Source of the DNA: Pararge aegeria
Lineage: Eukaryota > Arthropoda > Insecta > Lepidoptera > Nymphalidae
NCBI RefSeq assembly: GCF_905163445.1
Contig: NC_053193.1
Span: 5,022,001 to 5,086,000, forward strand
DNA length: 64,000 nt
Direction: 5' to 3'
Positions 9,806 to 19,904 of this stretch are shown one piece after another. Under the pieces are notes generated by a model, which was not told the origin of the DNA, did not search any database, and saw nothing but the letters and a program-made list of their open reading frames with translations. The position numbers and the translations under genes were made by a program. The number at the start of each line of letters is the position of its first letter. Within the stretch, counting starts at the first letter, position 1.

Positions 9806-9979
9806 GCATTTGGGCAACACTACTTATAAGACCACAGCGCTCACCAGAGTGGTTGTAAAAACTTTTGGAAGTTATTTGATACATTTTATTTTATTTATAG
9901 GTATAATTAAAGAAGGCGATGACATAAATCGTAATTTAAAACGTCCTAATAATCAGAAGGTTCAAATGAACAAAAACCA

Positions 9980-10462
9980 GCCAAGTGCGAGTCAAACTCG
10001 CAACCAAAGGGTTCCGTACCCTTATCTATAAAAATGGGAACACAATCATGTCCGTTCTATTTGAGCCCCATAAATATAAATATTATATTTGTTGTCATAG
10101 CAGCAACAGAAAGAAATAAAATTGTGAATTTTTTAAGTGTCCTACTATCACGGTTCATAAGACCTGGTCTGGCCTGGCCTGGTGACAGACGGACAGACAA
10201 ACGGAAGTACACCGGTATATTTTCACCGGTATAAATGTATAAAAACTATATTTTTATACATTTTACATGGACTCGCCGCACACGGTTCAGGCGAGTGACC
10301 ACACGCTACAAATCGTCGCTCCTGCTTGCTACAGAAAGTTTGCTGACGTGCGGCGCGGCGTCTTGTGGTTGTGGCCAGTGGCGTGTGCGTGTGTGTGTGA
10401 CACACGCACAGTGGACACTCAGTAATAAGGTCCGGTTTTACCCTAGGGTACGGAACCCTAAA
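9980..10462 (+). repeat. Rep-P, dispersed repeat with inverted GGTTCCGTACC ends, interrupted
   Basis: Starts GCCAAGTGCGAGTCAAACTC and AGGGTTCCGTACC, has AGACGGACAGAC in the middle and ends GGGTACGGAACCCTAAAAA. I know this arrangement as a common insect repeat of uncertain class. About 200 bp at 10205-10430 between ACAGACAAACGG and CACTCAGTAATA do not belong to the usual pattern. Confidence 0.6.
10205..10430. other. GC-rich insert with stem-loops inside Rep-P
   Basis: Holds ACACCGGTATA and CACCGGTATA, an 11-bp-class TGTATAAAAA stem near 10236-10260, a GCGGCGCGGCG stretch and a GT-repeat hairpin near 10380-10412. No protein recognised. Confidence 0.4.
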
Positions 10463-10977
10463 AATGAGCGCGGATCGCGTGAAGTTATTCGCGATGCGAT
10501 CTTCGTCATAATTTCCACGAAGCTTATCAACGAGGCTGGCTTCATGTCGGTGCGATGTTTATGACACAAACGTTTCGTTGCATTTATCATCATTCATGCT
10601 AGTTGCTTACGAGCTATAACGAGCTGGTTCATTTGAACTGCTTTCGTAATTAACGTCGAACCAGGTTAATGATACAAATGTTAACAAAGCTGCCTCTGCC
10701 TGTACGTTTATTTAAAATAACAATAAATTAAATCCGAAATCTGGAATCAGAAAATAGGAACCCAGATCAAAGAGGAAGGATACATAAAATTTTAAAAAAA
10801 ACTAGGAATATAATGTACAGAGGAATAACGATTGAAGTGGCAAGAAGATCGGAGAAAATAATTAACTAAAAGTTCTCATACGTACGTTTGAGATTATAAT
10901 AAGTTGCCTATACAACGATACTAACGGTAACCCTGTAGTTTATTAGCCTATAAGATATTAATGAGCGTATTGCAAGC
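10463..10977. other. No recognisable feature
   Basis: No coding frame of note. Sequence not shared with other parts of the window. Confidence 0.35.
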
Positions 10978-11275
10978 GGGGATAGCCCAGTGAGGAGCTC
11001 GATTTCATTTTCGGGGACCCGAGTTTGAATCCCAACACGCGCTTCTAACTTTTCTAAGTTATGTGCGTTTTTAATTATCACTTTAAAATATCACTTGCTT
11101 CAACGGTGAAGGAAAACACCCTGAGGAAACCTTCATGAGTGTTCCACATAATGTTCTCAAAGGTGTGTGAAGTCCACCAATCCGTACTGGGCTAGCGTGG
11201 TGGACTACAGCCACTTCTCATTGTGGGAGGAGACCCGTGCCCTGTAGTGGGCCGGTAATTGATTGAGATGATGAT
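10978..11275 (+). repeat. SINE-B, near full length
   Basis: tRNA-like head GGGGATAGCCCAGTGAGGAG with A-box pattern and a B-box-like GAGTTTGAATCCC. Then TTGCTTCAACGGTGAAGGAA, GTGAAGTCCACCAATCCG, TGGGCTAGCGTGGTGGACTA, CTCATTGTGGGAGGAGACCC and TGTAGTGGGCCGGTAA, ending in GATGATGAT. Confidence 0.8.
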
Positions 11276-11384
11276 ATAAATGAGGGGGTTCTTTAAGAAG
11301 AAAACTTTTTTATTCCAAAACATTGTTTTCTGATTCTAATTGATATTAATCAATATCTTATTTGTAAAAAATATTACTAAACAG

Positions 11385-11605
11385 CTGTTGCCCGCAATTT
11401 TCCTCTTCATTTATGTCAGCCTTTTAAAAATCCCGTGGGAACCGTTTGTTTTCAGTGGGATAAAAGTAGCTTAAGTGACTCTCCGACTAAATATTTTCAA
11501 CTGAGTCTATGCCAAAAACCACGTTGATTGCTTGCTGAGTTAGAGCGTAAAGAAAGGACAGACAAACAAATGAACACACTTTCGCATTTATATTATTAGA
11601 CAATA
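11385..11605 (-). mobile_element. Hel-N, Helitron-like short element
   Basis: On the minus strand it starts CTAATAATATAAATGCGAAA and GTGTGTTCATTTGTTTGTC, and ends in a GGGCAACAGCTG block. It resembles the end pair TCTA..ATATTATAAA and GCGGGCAACAGCTAGT of lepidopteran non-autonomous Helitrons. The terminal CTAG is degraded to CTG. No Rep/helicase coding sequence. Confidence 0.45.
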
Positions 11606-11844
11606 GCAATTAAATAAATACAATGTTTTTGGATTTTCCTTTTCCAAAATAATCTTACATTTTTTAATTAAGTGTCAAAAAAGTGTGCTCCACTCCAGCG
11701 CATTAAGTTTGCAGATGATATAATATGGAAAAGGCTTTTCTCCAACACAAGCTTCACGAATACTTTAAGGTAGGCAGTGCTTATATGCATAGGTATATAA
11801 GTGTTCATCAAAGTAACATGAAAGTTGTCAGGAAAATTAGATAA

Positions 11845-12028
11845 AGACGTACCGCTAAGCGATTTAGTGTTCCGGTGCTATGTCGCGTAAAAACCGATTA
11901 GGGATTATGACTACCATACTTCCTAACAGGCTAGCCCGCTTACCATCTTAGACTGCATCATCACTTACCACTAGGTGAGATTGCCGTTTGAGATTGCCGT
12001 TAAGGGCTAAACTTGTAGTTGAATAAAA
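11845..12028 (+). repeat. SINE-C tail half
   Basis: Body and tail of SINE-C: TACCGCTAAGCGATTTAGTG, TTCCGGTGC, TCTTAGACTGCATCATCACT, TACCACTAGGTGAGATTGCC. GAGATTGCCGTT is duplicated in tandem near 11980-12002. Ends in a poly-A-like tail. Confidence 0.75.
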
Positions 12029-12524
12029 AATCCACACCGAGCATCAGAGCTTCCAGAATGGACATATGCCAATAGTACTACAAACTATGGATGGCTTTAA
12101 AACAATAAAATCTTCTATTCCAAGATAAATCTTGCCAGCTTAGTGCGTACTAGAGTACGTAATCAATATTTTCAAGGACAGACTTCGCATAAATTCGCTA
12201 CAGCTCGATAAAGTGATTTAGTGATAGCGAAAATTCGCATTGGAAAGTCAACTTTCGCTAACAAATATGGCAGGGCAGGTTTCGACAGACCGTTCTGATC
12301 GGTTCGAGCCATACACCCATTGCCCAACACCTCTTAATTGAAACACTAATAACGAAGCTGATGTGCCCTAATTGGTTTAGCACAAATCCCTAGGTCGCGT
12401 TTGTTAAGCGATAAACACTTATGTCAGTAACTGGATGGGCTACCGACATTACAAGTTTTTAAGTCAATTTTGCATTCGTCAGTCTCATCTCCTCACTAAG
12501 AAAGTTTAGTGATTTTTAAAGGAA
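12029..12524. other. No recognisable feature
   Basis: Imperfect internal repeats of AAATTCGC/GCGAAAATTCGC near 12190-12250. Otherwise unrecognised. Confidence 0.35.
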
Positions 12525-13135
12525 GAATCAAAGTCAAATATTTCTTAATTCGCCTATTTGAATTGACATAGATGGCACTTTTGATGCGTACATTACATGT
12601 AAAATATGACATAGGAGTGAGTTGATGGCGATAAATAAATTCGTCAACTTAGAACTAAAGCTACGATGGTTCCAAACGCGCCCTGGTCTAAGAAGAAGCC
12701 CATAACAAACTTAGCCGGTTGTTATTTTTTTTTTGTTATCACCATCTCACATTGTCATTTAAAATGTACGGCCGATTGGTGCAGTTTGCAGAGACCCTGC
12801 TTTCTGAGTCCAAGGCCATGAGTTCGATTCCCACAACTGGAAAATGTTTGTGTGATGAGCCTGAATGTTTTTCAGTGTCTGGGTGTTTATATGTACTTAT
12901 ATTCTAAGTATTTATGTTATATATATATATATTAGTCATATAAATATTCATCAGTCATCTTAGTACCCATAACACAAGCTACGCTTACTTTCGGGCTAGA
13001 TGGCGATGTGTGTATTGTCGTTGTATATTTATTTATTTAAAAACTATTAAAGAAGGAAACCTGGTTAGAGCAATAATTTACTCCCAAGCATGTTTATCGT
13101 TGACGTAGTCCTTAATACTATAATAGAATTGAAAA
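12525..13135 (-). repeat. Rep-E copy, split by a SINE-A insertion
   Basis: 12525-12763 and 13041-13135 together give the minus orientation of Rep-E: CAAAGTCAAATATTTC tail, AGCTACGATGGTTCCAAACG, CGCCCTGGTCTAAGAAGAAG, ACAAACTTAGCCGG, TTATCACCATCTCACATTG, then after the SINE CCTGGTTAGAGCAATAATTT. The same order without interruption is seen at 37858-38218 (opposite strand) and 60205-60545. Confidence 0.8.
12766..13040 (+). repeat. SINE-A, full length, inserted in Rep-E
   Basis: Head GGCCGATTGGTGCAG (A box) and GAGTTCGATTCCC (B box), then the full body to GGGCTAGATGGCGATGTGTG and a TTTATTTATTT tail. It interrupts Rep-E; TTTAAAA occurs on both sides and may be the target-site duplication. An (AT)n run lies near 12917-12932. 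Confidence 0.85.
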
Positions 13136-13237
13136 CTAAACTAAATCGTAATTAGGTACATTGCTAGTTGACTTGTGTGACTTGTTTACAGAAGAATATT
13201 ATCCTGCAGTTTGTATTAGTCAAATGACTAATTATTA

Positions 13238-13655
13238 TTAGGCGGAGCTGGTCCGGGAAAAGTACCTACTACCACCATGCGCATTTCCCTCGCTAAGCTT
13301 GCATTGCTGCGCTCCAGTCTGACTGGTGTGGCTACCGGTGTGATTTATAAGCGAAAAAATGAATTAAATGAATTATAAGCATACGAGGCTTAAAACCTAC
13401 ATACACCTCATGTTGCTGGACACTGTACGACATTTTATAGGTCATGTTCCTTGCAGTGGCGTGCACTTCATACATGCACAAAAGCACTGCCTACCCAAAT
13501 TAATTTATATAGCTCATAATGGTAAGGATTTTTTTTATTAAATGTCATTTATCTGCTTTATGCATACCCTAGCCGAAGACTCTGTGCACGCCACTGGTTC
13601 CTTGCATGCCCTGCGAAGTCTTGCCTGTACTACTAATGATGATAAAGATAAAATT
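13238..13655 (+). repeat. Rep-M copy, split by MITE-H
   Basis: Compare 18103-18362. GCATTGCTGCGCTCCAGTCT, GACTGGTGTGGCTACCGGTG, ACGAGGCTTAAAACCTAC, then after the MITE CTTGCATGCCCTGCGAAGTC TTGCC. One copy of GTTCCTTG belongs to Rep-M; the second was made by the MITE. Confidence 0.65.
13446..13604 (+). mobile_element. MITE-H copy, hAT-type, with exact 8-bp target duplication
   Basis: Element 13454-13596 (143 bp). Termini CAGTGGCGTGCAC and GTGCACGCCACTG are inverted repeats. GTTCCTTG flanks both sides (13446-13453, 13597-13604). The interior GCACAAAAGCACTGCCTACC is shared with 37150-37293 and 59536-59678. Too short to encode a protein; it needs a hAT transposase in trans. Confidence 0.93.
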
Positions 13656-14019
13656 TGATATTAAAAAATCATACCATTTCACGTCATGTTACGGAACTCT
13701 AGAAGTACGAAATACGTCATTAAGAAATTCTCGAATTTATATAAATAATATAAACATTTCGTAACATGATTCTTCTGAAACCACTTTTTAATTATCCGAT
13801 GCATGTCCGATACGAACTACTTTCGGTATTCCGAGATTGAACATACTCGTGTTATCGATGGAGATATTATCAAGGTTCTTTTGCGGACGTTTCTTCATAA
13901 TTGCGACTGTGAGTATATAAAAAAGAGGTATATAAACATAAATGCGACTATGAGTATATAAATAAGAGGTATATAAAATCCATAAGATATTAAATAGTTT
14001 AAATTAAAAGAGTGTGAAG
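13656..14019. other. No gene; short local duplication
   Basis: ATGAGTATATAAATAAGAGG and GTGAGTATATAAAAAAGAGG near 13905-13975 are a tandem pair of about 50 bp. Confidence 0.45.
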
Positions 14020-14173
14020 CGGTGATAGCCTAGTGGTTAGGACTTCGGTCTTACTTTTGGGGGCGCGAGTTCGAATCCCAGCACGCACCTCTAAGTTACT
14101 ATGTAATGTGCATTTTAAGTAATTTAAATATTACTTCAACTGTAAAGGGAAACTTCACGAGGAAACGTTAAAG
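14020..14173 (+). repeat. SINE-B head half, continued at 14698
   Basis: GCGGTGATAGCCTAGTGGTT (A box) and GGCGCGAGTTCGAATCCC (B box), then GCACGCACCTCTAAGTTACT. It breaks in the GAGGAAACG region. The missing 3' half reappears at 14698-14835 on the same strand. Confidence 0.8.
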
Positions 14174-14194
14174 ATAACACTTTAACGTTTCCTC
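14159..14194. repeat. Perfect 15-bp-arm hairpin at the SINE-B break
   Basis: Arms 14159-14173 and 14180-14194 around ATAACA. The left arm is native SINE-B sequence; the right arm is its inverted copy. It marks the left edge of the insertion that splits the SINE. Confidence 0.9.
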
Positions 14195-14197
14195 ATT

Positions 14198-14400
14198 CGG
14201 ACGGCCGATTGGCGCAGTGGGCAGCGACCCTGCTTTCTGAGTCCAAGGCCGTGGGTCTGGGTGTTTATATGTAAACTATGTATATTATTCATTTAAATAT
14301 TCATCACTCATCTTAGTACCCATAACACAAGCTACGCTTACTTTGGGGCTAGATGGCGATGTGTGTATTGTCGTTGTATATTTATTTATTTATTTATTTA
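14198..14400 (+). repeat. SINE-A with internal deletion
   Basis: Head GGCCGATTGGCGCAGTGG is intact. The body jumps from GAGTCCAAGGCCGTGG directly to GTCTGGGTGTTTATATGT, so the B box and about 55 bp are deleted. It ends GATGTGTGTATTGTCGTTG with a TTTA microsatellite. Confidence 0.85.
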
Positions 14401-14515
14401 AAAACTATTAAAGAAGCAACCTGGTTAGAGCAATAATTTACACCTAAGCATATTTATCGTTGACGTAGTCCTTAATACTATAATAGAACTAAAAACTAAA
14501 CTAAATCGTCATTAA
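14401..14515 (-). repeat. Rep-E fragment identical in layout to the flank of the SINE-A at 12766
   Basis: AAAACTATTAAAGAAGCAAC, CTGGTTAGAGCAATAATTTA and CGTTGACGTAGTCCTTAATA match 13041-13155 closely, starting at the SINE junction. No matching Rep-E lies on the left side of the SINE. Confidence 0.85.
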
Positions 14516-14697
14516 TATTTGTGTCATGAACATGAATGTTTCCAGTGTCTGGGTGTTTATCTATATATTATAAGTATTTATGTATATTATTCATAAAAAT
14601 TATTCATCAGTTATTCTAGTAGCCATAACACAAGCTACGCTTACTTTGGGAGTAGATGGCGATGTGTCTATTGTCGTAGTATATTTATTTATTTTAT
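14516..14697 (+). repeat. SINE-A, 5'-truncated
   Basis: Starts at TTTGTGTCATGAACATGAAT, after the B box, and continues to GGGAGTAGATGGCGATGTGT and a TTTATTTATTTT tail. Confidence 0.8.
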
Positions 14698-14835
14698 AAC
14701 GTTTTTTAAAGACGTGTGGAGTCCACCAATACGCACTGGGCCAGCGTGGTGGACCACGGCCTGAACATTTCTCACTGTGGGAGGAGACCCGAGGCCAGTC
14801 GGGGGCAGTAATATTTTTATATGATGATGATAATA
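14698..14835 (+). repeat. SINE-B tail half, partner of 14020-14173
   Basis: GTGTGGAGTCCACCAATACG, TGGGCCAGCGTGGTGGACCA, CTCACTGTGGGAGGAGACCC, ending ATGATGATGATAA. Same strand as the head half, so both are best read as one SINE-B split by about 500 bp. Confidence 0.7.
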
Positions 14836-15221
14836 GTGTGTTTGTTTATTTGCTGATGAAATTCGACATAGAGATAGCTTGCTTTCTGAGGACGAGCAGG
14901 TTACCGCTGGGAACTTTCTTAATCGCGCAAGGCTTCAGAAATAATACACCTATGTAGTCGGGGGCGACCGTTTTTTCATCATAAAATCGTTACCAATAAA
15001 AATTAAGGATAAAACTCCTCCATAAAATGCGTTATTAATTTAAAAGTGCAAAATAATTAGGAACACAAGTAACTACTGTATTTCCCCAAGCAATAAAATC
15101 GTTATCGTTAAACTCAATTAAAGCATTTAGTTCGTGTCGCGATTGATTTTAAACGAGTTTAGTTATTGTTTGTTTAACTTAAAAAAAAAGTTTTACTACA
15201 TATTAATGCACATGGTGGCTC
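14836..15221. other. No recognisable feature
   Basis: Unshared AT-rich sequence; no frame of note. Confidence 0.35.
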
Positions 15222-15425
15222 TGCTAATAATTTTACATGACAATGTGAGATGGTGCTAACAAAAAAAAACACCCGGCTAAATTTGTTGTGGGCTTCTTCT
15301 TAGACCTGGACGCGTTTGAAACCCTCGTAGCTTTAGTTTTAAGTTTACTCTTTATCTCACTACCGTGTTATTCTCATGTAATGTGCACATCAAAAGTGCC
15401 ACCTACTTCAATAAAGATATTTTTG
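15222..15425 (+). repeat. Rep-E copy
   Basis: TGACAATGTGAGATGGTGCT, CACCCGGCTAAATTTGTTGT, GGGCTTCTTCTTAGACCTGG, ACGCGTTTGAAACCCTCGTA, AGTGCCACCTACTTCAATAA and a TTTTTGACTTGACTT tail. Confidence 0.8.
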
Positions 15426-17239
15426 ACTTGACTTAAGGTCTAGTTATTTTCGATGGCAGATACTGCGGTCCTCGGTTCGATCCCTGGTTCAAAGTATGTT
15501 CGTAGGACACTCGTTTTAAAGCTTCACATCTTACAGCGCCGAAATGGCATCAATCGCTTGGAGACAGAAACAAAGTGACAGCAGCCTATCCACTGGTAAA
15601 AATAGAGGCCGTACCACCGATCAACCCATGGATAGAAATTACTGAAATCATATAAAGGACTTGATCGTCAGAAATGTAGGAAGTGGCATCGAGAAAGAGG
15701 AAGATGTAATAAAAATCACATTTTTCCCTAAAGTACCTGCTTGCTGTTTGTAAGAAGAACATACCAAGTATCAGCCTACGAGTGGGATAACAAATAACGT
15801 ACCAAGGCATTTATAATATTTGCAAAGTGCGTGAAATTTCATTATACCCGCAGGAGAATAATATCTTCTTGGAATCAAATTTTACAAATTGTCTCGAAAG
15901 GAGTCAAAATGGCTCGCAGCGGTAATGTAAATAAGAGGAAGCCTGCGTGCGGTCTGTTTCTTGAAAATTTGTCTTGTACATATAAGAGAAACGATGATAA
16001 CATTGATGTAACAGTCATGATGACTAGTTTTGAAAATCTGCCCTCAGATGATTGGAAGTATTTACTGCCCATATTTTCCGTCATTCGTGACGCCATAGGA
16101 AAATAAGAGCTTTAGGAAGTCCTTGTCCCAGCTAAGACTGATAACAAATAACTTAGCAACTGATAGTTTTAAATCATGAAATACTTGATTTAAGCAGAGA
16201 TTTTCAAGCGGCACTAAAATTATGTTTATATAGACGCGACGTCGTAATTTTACCAAAATCACTTCGAATATAAATAAAAATACTTTTTTGGGTAGAAAAA
16301 TATCTAACATTGACGACTCTAAAAAAATTCCTATCCTTAGTCACATAAAGCACAATGAAATGGATGGCATACTTGCAGATTTGTGCTCTTTAATATCCTT
16401 TAACAGTCTACTGCTGGAATAAAGGGTTCTTCTATATCTCTATCGCACCTGATGGTCGTAGGACATAGGACACTGCTGCCCGTCCCGTGCTGACTTATAC
16501 AAAAGTGGGATTTTATTATATTTAGAGCTTAAACCCACCACGCTGTTCTGGTTGGCCGGTGTCTTTATTGCAATGCCACAAGTATGACATCATTCGCTCT
16601 TACATAACACAAAGACGCATTATTTTACTCGTATAATATAATAAACAATGTAATAAAATCATGGCAAGTTCAAGAGTTCATTGTTCTTTCCTTCTACTCA
16701 AGTTTTTCGCAGACTGCCGTAATAGTCGTAAGAACACATTTATTAAATACAACAAATGTCAGTTCAGATCAACGCAAAAGTAACAGTACAAGTTCAGATC
16801 GATTAGAGTTGTGGCCGTTATCTTTTGCGACTGTGTAAAACAGCATCTTGGCGTTGCATGAAAGGCTGATCGCTGTATACACGTGCTTGATATAGCATCT
16901 CTGTCCTCAAACACAGAATGCGTGTCTGCATCAGATTTTAAAATGCATAGTACTGGAACAATAAATCACCAGATGTCTTTGCAGCCTAGCGGCAAATATA
17001 CACACGCTCTAGCAACTTTTGATGTTGCGGCGTTTGAGACAGTGTTACACTAATTTTCTAAAGTGTGTAAATAATAAAACTTTAGCTAATGTTTGCCAGA
17101 TATTTTATTCTTTTTATAAGCAATTGTGCTAATAAATCTTATAATTACAAATGGTATTCAAGATATATAAATACGGGTGCACTTTCGATACAAGTACCTA
17201 CTTATATAGTTCATAGCAATACATTAACTCGACTGCGAG
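15426..17239. other. No supported gene
   Basis: Longest frames are a plus-strand one at 15831-16106 (91 codons, containing MARSGNVNKRKPACGLFLEN) and minus-strand shadows. I recognise no domain, and there is no promoter or splice context I can defend. No repeat shared with the rest of the window. Confidence 0.3.
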
Positions 17240-17455
17240 ATGTTGATAACAAAAAAAACCCTGGCTAAGTTTGTTGTGGGCTCTTCTTAGACCAGGGCGC
17301 GTTTGGAACCCTCCTAGCTATAGTTTTAAGTTAACGAATGCAGTTAACACCATAACCTAACATAAGACGTGGTACCATGTTAAATGTATGAACGCTACAT
17401 AAGTGCCTGTGATAAGGTCTACATGAATAAAACATTTATGAATTTGAATTTGATT
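17240..17455 (+). repeat. Rep-E copy
   Basis: AACCCTGGCTAAGTTTGTTG, GGGCTCTTCTTAGACCAGGG and CGCGTTTGGAACCCTC, with the 3' part CTACATGAATAAAACATTTA TG and a TTGAATTTGA tail. Confidence 0.75.
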
Positions 17456-17804
17456 CAGTTTTGTATGAGACTAAGACGACTCAGAGATGCCTCATGGTGT
17501 CGTAGTCGTAATCAACTTAAAACACTCGCTCTACCAACTTGTGAAAGCGTCGCTTGAGACAGTGTAAGATAAACTTTTCCACACATAATTATGACGTGTA
17601 TGTATTTATATACGTATCCGCTAGACAAGTCTACAAACCCACGCTCGCTCATTACGCGGAACCATAAATCTACTTCACCGGGAATCGAACCGCCTTTGAC
17701 GACTCAATTACACTTATTATAAGCGACGTGAGGTTCTGTCCCACGCGGAAGCCAGCTCATGTAAGGCTGCTTTCATTTAACCTACTACAAATATATGTGA
17801 ATGT
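17456..17804. other. No recognisable feature
   Basis: No frame or shared repeat seen. A GGGAATCGAACCGCC block near 17681 recalls a tRNA-like B box on the minus strand, but no second box fits. Confidence 0.3.
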
Positions 17805-18070
17805 ATTTATTTATATATAATTTTTATTTGTATTAGCTATTTATGTATTATTGTTATATATAGTAGATGTAGTTTATGTTATAACATATTTTTAAAATTG
17901 CACTGCCCGTTTCTATACTCCTTTTCTTCTTTCATCAAGGGTTGTCTGGGGGAGATCGCTTAAAGCGATAAGACCGCCTTTAAACATTTTTATTCTTCTT
18001 ATGTTTTCAATTTATATTATCTTTATCCCTTAATTGTGTGCAATAAAAAATTTATCTATCTATCTATCTA
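17805..18070 (+). repeat. Rep-G copy 1, LINE-like 3' end
   Basis: AT-rich body, then GGTTGTCTGGGGGAGATCGC and a stem AGATCGCT/AGCGAT, AAGACCGCC, and a (TATC)n end at 18052-18070. Matching copies: 19000-19245, 28935-29190, 47310-47520. The end in a simple repeat and the lack of a coding frame fit the 3' untranslated end of a non-LTR element. Confidence 0.7.
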
Positions 18071-18102
18071 CAAATAAAGGTGCATAGTAGAGATTTAGTG
18101 AC

Positions 18103-18362
18103 AGCGCGTCCGGGGAGGTACGATGGAATACCGCGATTCATATTTCTGCCGCTTAGCAGCATTGCTGTGTTCCGGTCTGAAGGGTGCGGTTTGCGGTTTA
18201 ATAACGGGCACTTGAGGCTTAACACCTACGAATCAGGTTGACGGAAACACGGCGACAGTTTGTGGGACGTGTTTCTTGCATGCCCTGTCAAGAGTTGCTC
18301 TGTTGATAGGCGATGGTGTTCCACTTACCATCAGGAGGGTCATCTGCATGGTCCATTAATTA
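18103..18362 (+). repeat. Rep-M, near full
   Basis: GTCCGGGGAGGTACGATGGA, CTGCCGCTTAGCAGCATTGC, TGTGTTCCGGTCTGAAGGGT, CTTGCATGCCCTGTCAAGAG, AGGCGATGGTGTTCCACTTA, CCATCAGG. The last part resembles the LINE tail at 5868-5923. Confidence 0.7.
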
Positions 18363-18621
18363 TTACTTAGAAAAAAAAAAGAATATAGAAAAAATAATAA
18401 ATAATATAGCCTTTTTATTTCACATCACCTTAGTATAACATTTACGTGTATTAACTATAAAAAAAAAAGCTACTTCGATTAATACCTTTTTATTTAAAAG
18501 AAGCTCTTTGGCGATGAAGGTCAACAATTAATCACATGCAATCGATGCAGTAGTATAGTTAATACAATAATTTGTAAAAATAATAAATTAACACTGTAAA
18601 AATAAAAAAATGAAATAAATA

Positions 18622-18832
18622 TAATAGCTACAAAGTAAGCGTAGCTTGTGTCACGCGTGCTAAGATAACTGATGAATATTTTTTATGAATAGTATACATA
18701 AATACTTATAAACAACCTGACATTGAAATACATTGAGGATCACCACACATACATACTAGTTGTAGGAATCGAACCCACAGCATTAGACATAGAAAGCAGC
18801 ATCGCCGCCCACTGCGCCAACCGTCCGGAATA
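18622..18832 (-). repeat. SINE-A
   Basis: Minus orientation. TACAAAGTAAGCGTAGCTTG at the tail side, GGAATCGAACCCACAGC (B box complement) and CCCACTGCGCCAACCGTCC (A box complement) at the head side. AATATA(A/G) on both sides may be a target duplication. Confidence 0.85.
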
Positions 18833-18999
18833 TAGAAAGAAAGGAATTGTTTATTTGCCCACATAATTGCTTACTTTGTTTTACATTAATTATTTATTTT
18901 ATATATTTTGTTTCATATTTAATCTATTATATTATTTTTAAGTAAATATTATTTTCATATATTATATATATAATTGTAGTTACTTATTTATTTATTTCT

Positions 19000-19245
19000 C
19001 TTTAGTAACAAATACTGTTTTTTATATATTTTATGTACACATTTAAGTAATGAAATGTGTATTTTATGGGTATATGTATATATACACCACCTAACTATTT
19101 TCTGTAACTGTTGTTTATCTTCGCCATTGGAAATCGTTATGTAGCGATAAGGCCGCCAAATTGTATACGTTTTGTTATACTTTTATTTTTGTTCTATGTC
19201 ATTTTTGTGGTGTGCACTAAAAGTATATTCATTCATTCATTAATA
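19000..19245 (+). repeat. Rep-G copy 2
   Basis: Same stem region as 17805-18070, here AAATCGTTATGTAGCGATAA GGCCGCC, ending in (CATT)n at 19227-19242. The stem is partly retained although flanks have diverged. Confidence 0.65.
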
Positions 19246-19904
19246 TAACGAACAAAAATACGTACAGTAAAACAAATAAAGAGATATTGCGGTCTAAGAA
19301 AGAAGCGGGATAAGCTGAAAGAGTAAGTTAGATATGCAAAAAAATTGGTAACACAAGGACTATAGCTCTAATAAAGAATAGGACGTAGAGGCCTCGGACA
19401 AGATTTCCACATACAAAGCAAACATTCAACATTTTATTACAAGAATAAAAACTTTTATTAGCTCCGGGGAGTTTTCCTTTAATTAGCTACTTTAATTAGT
19501 TTACTTTGCAAATAGCCTAGTTTAACACGAGTTTCCTTTTACTCTGATAGAACAGAATATCAGTCCGCGACCGATCAATTAGTAGGGAAAATTACAAAAG
19601 TTAGACCGATAAACCCGAGGTTTTACGTTTTAGTTCTATATAGTCTATGGTTCTGTATATTACGCAACGCAAATTGGGAAGCGATATTTATACTCCAAAA
19701 GCTATACGTGGTATTTATTTACAACCAGAAACCCTGAGATTAGAATATATGTATGATGTTTATTTTATTATATTTATTTATTTATTTTATTAATTCTTAT
19801 AGGTGTATGATTCTTTAAAATATATTATATAAATATGATTATAATTTATGTTCGAAAACATATACGCCAATATAAAAAGAACTCATGATTCATCATACAT
19901 GATT
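19246..19904. other. No recognisable feature
   Basis: AT-rich; no coding or shared repeat signal. Confidence 0.35.

Larger units (their letters stand above)
8408..9830 (+). mobile_element. hAT DNA transposon, both ends present, internally decayed
   Basis: The element runs 8416-9822 (1407 bp). Its 15-bp terminal inverted repeats are perfect: TAGTGTTGCCCAAAT at 8416-8430 and the complement at 9808-9822. It is flanked by an exact 8-bp duplication CTTATAAG at 8408-8415 and 9823-9830. An 8-bp target site and a YAGTG-type terminus are the rule for the hAT superfamily, and the interior encodes the hAT C-terminal dimerisation region (9029-9244). Both subterminal regions carry arrays of AAGACC-like hexamers. 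The catalytic N-terminal part is missing, so the element is non-autonomous now. Either it is a deletion derivative or the rest decayed beyond recognition. Confidence 0.9.

Noticed and set aside
9669..10031. 120-codon open frame with KTKTKTKTG and RPRPRPRPG runs
   Set aside because: It is a translation of the AAGACC hexamer array and then crosses the end of the hAT element. Low complexity, not a protein.
10034..10564. Overlapping frames of 66-109 codons
   Set aside because: They translate Rep-P and its GC-rich insert. No conserved domain.
18890..19020. Possible AT-rich origin or matrix-attachment region
   Set aside because: AT richness alone is common here and gives no specific support.
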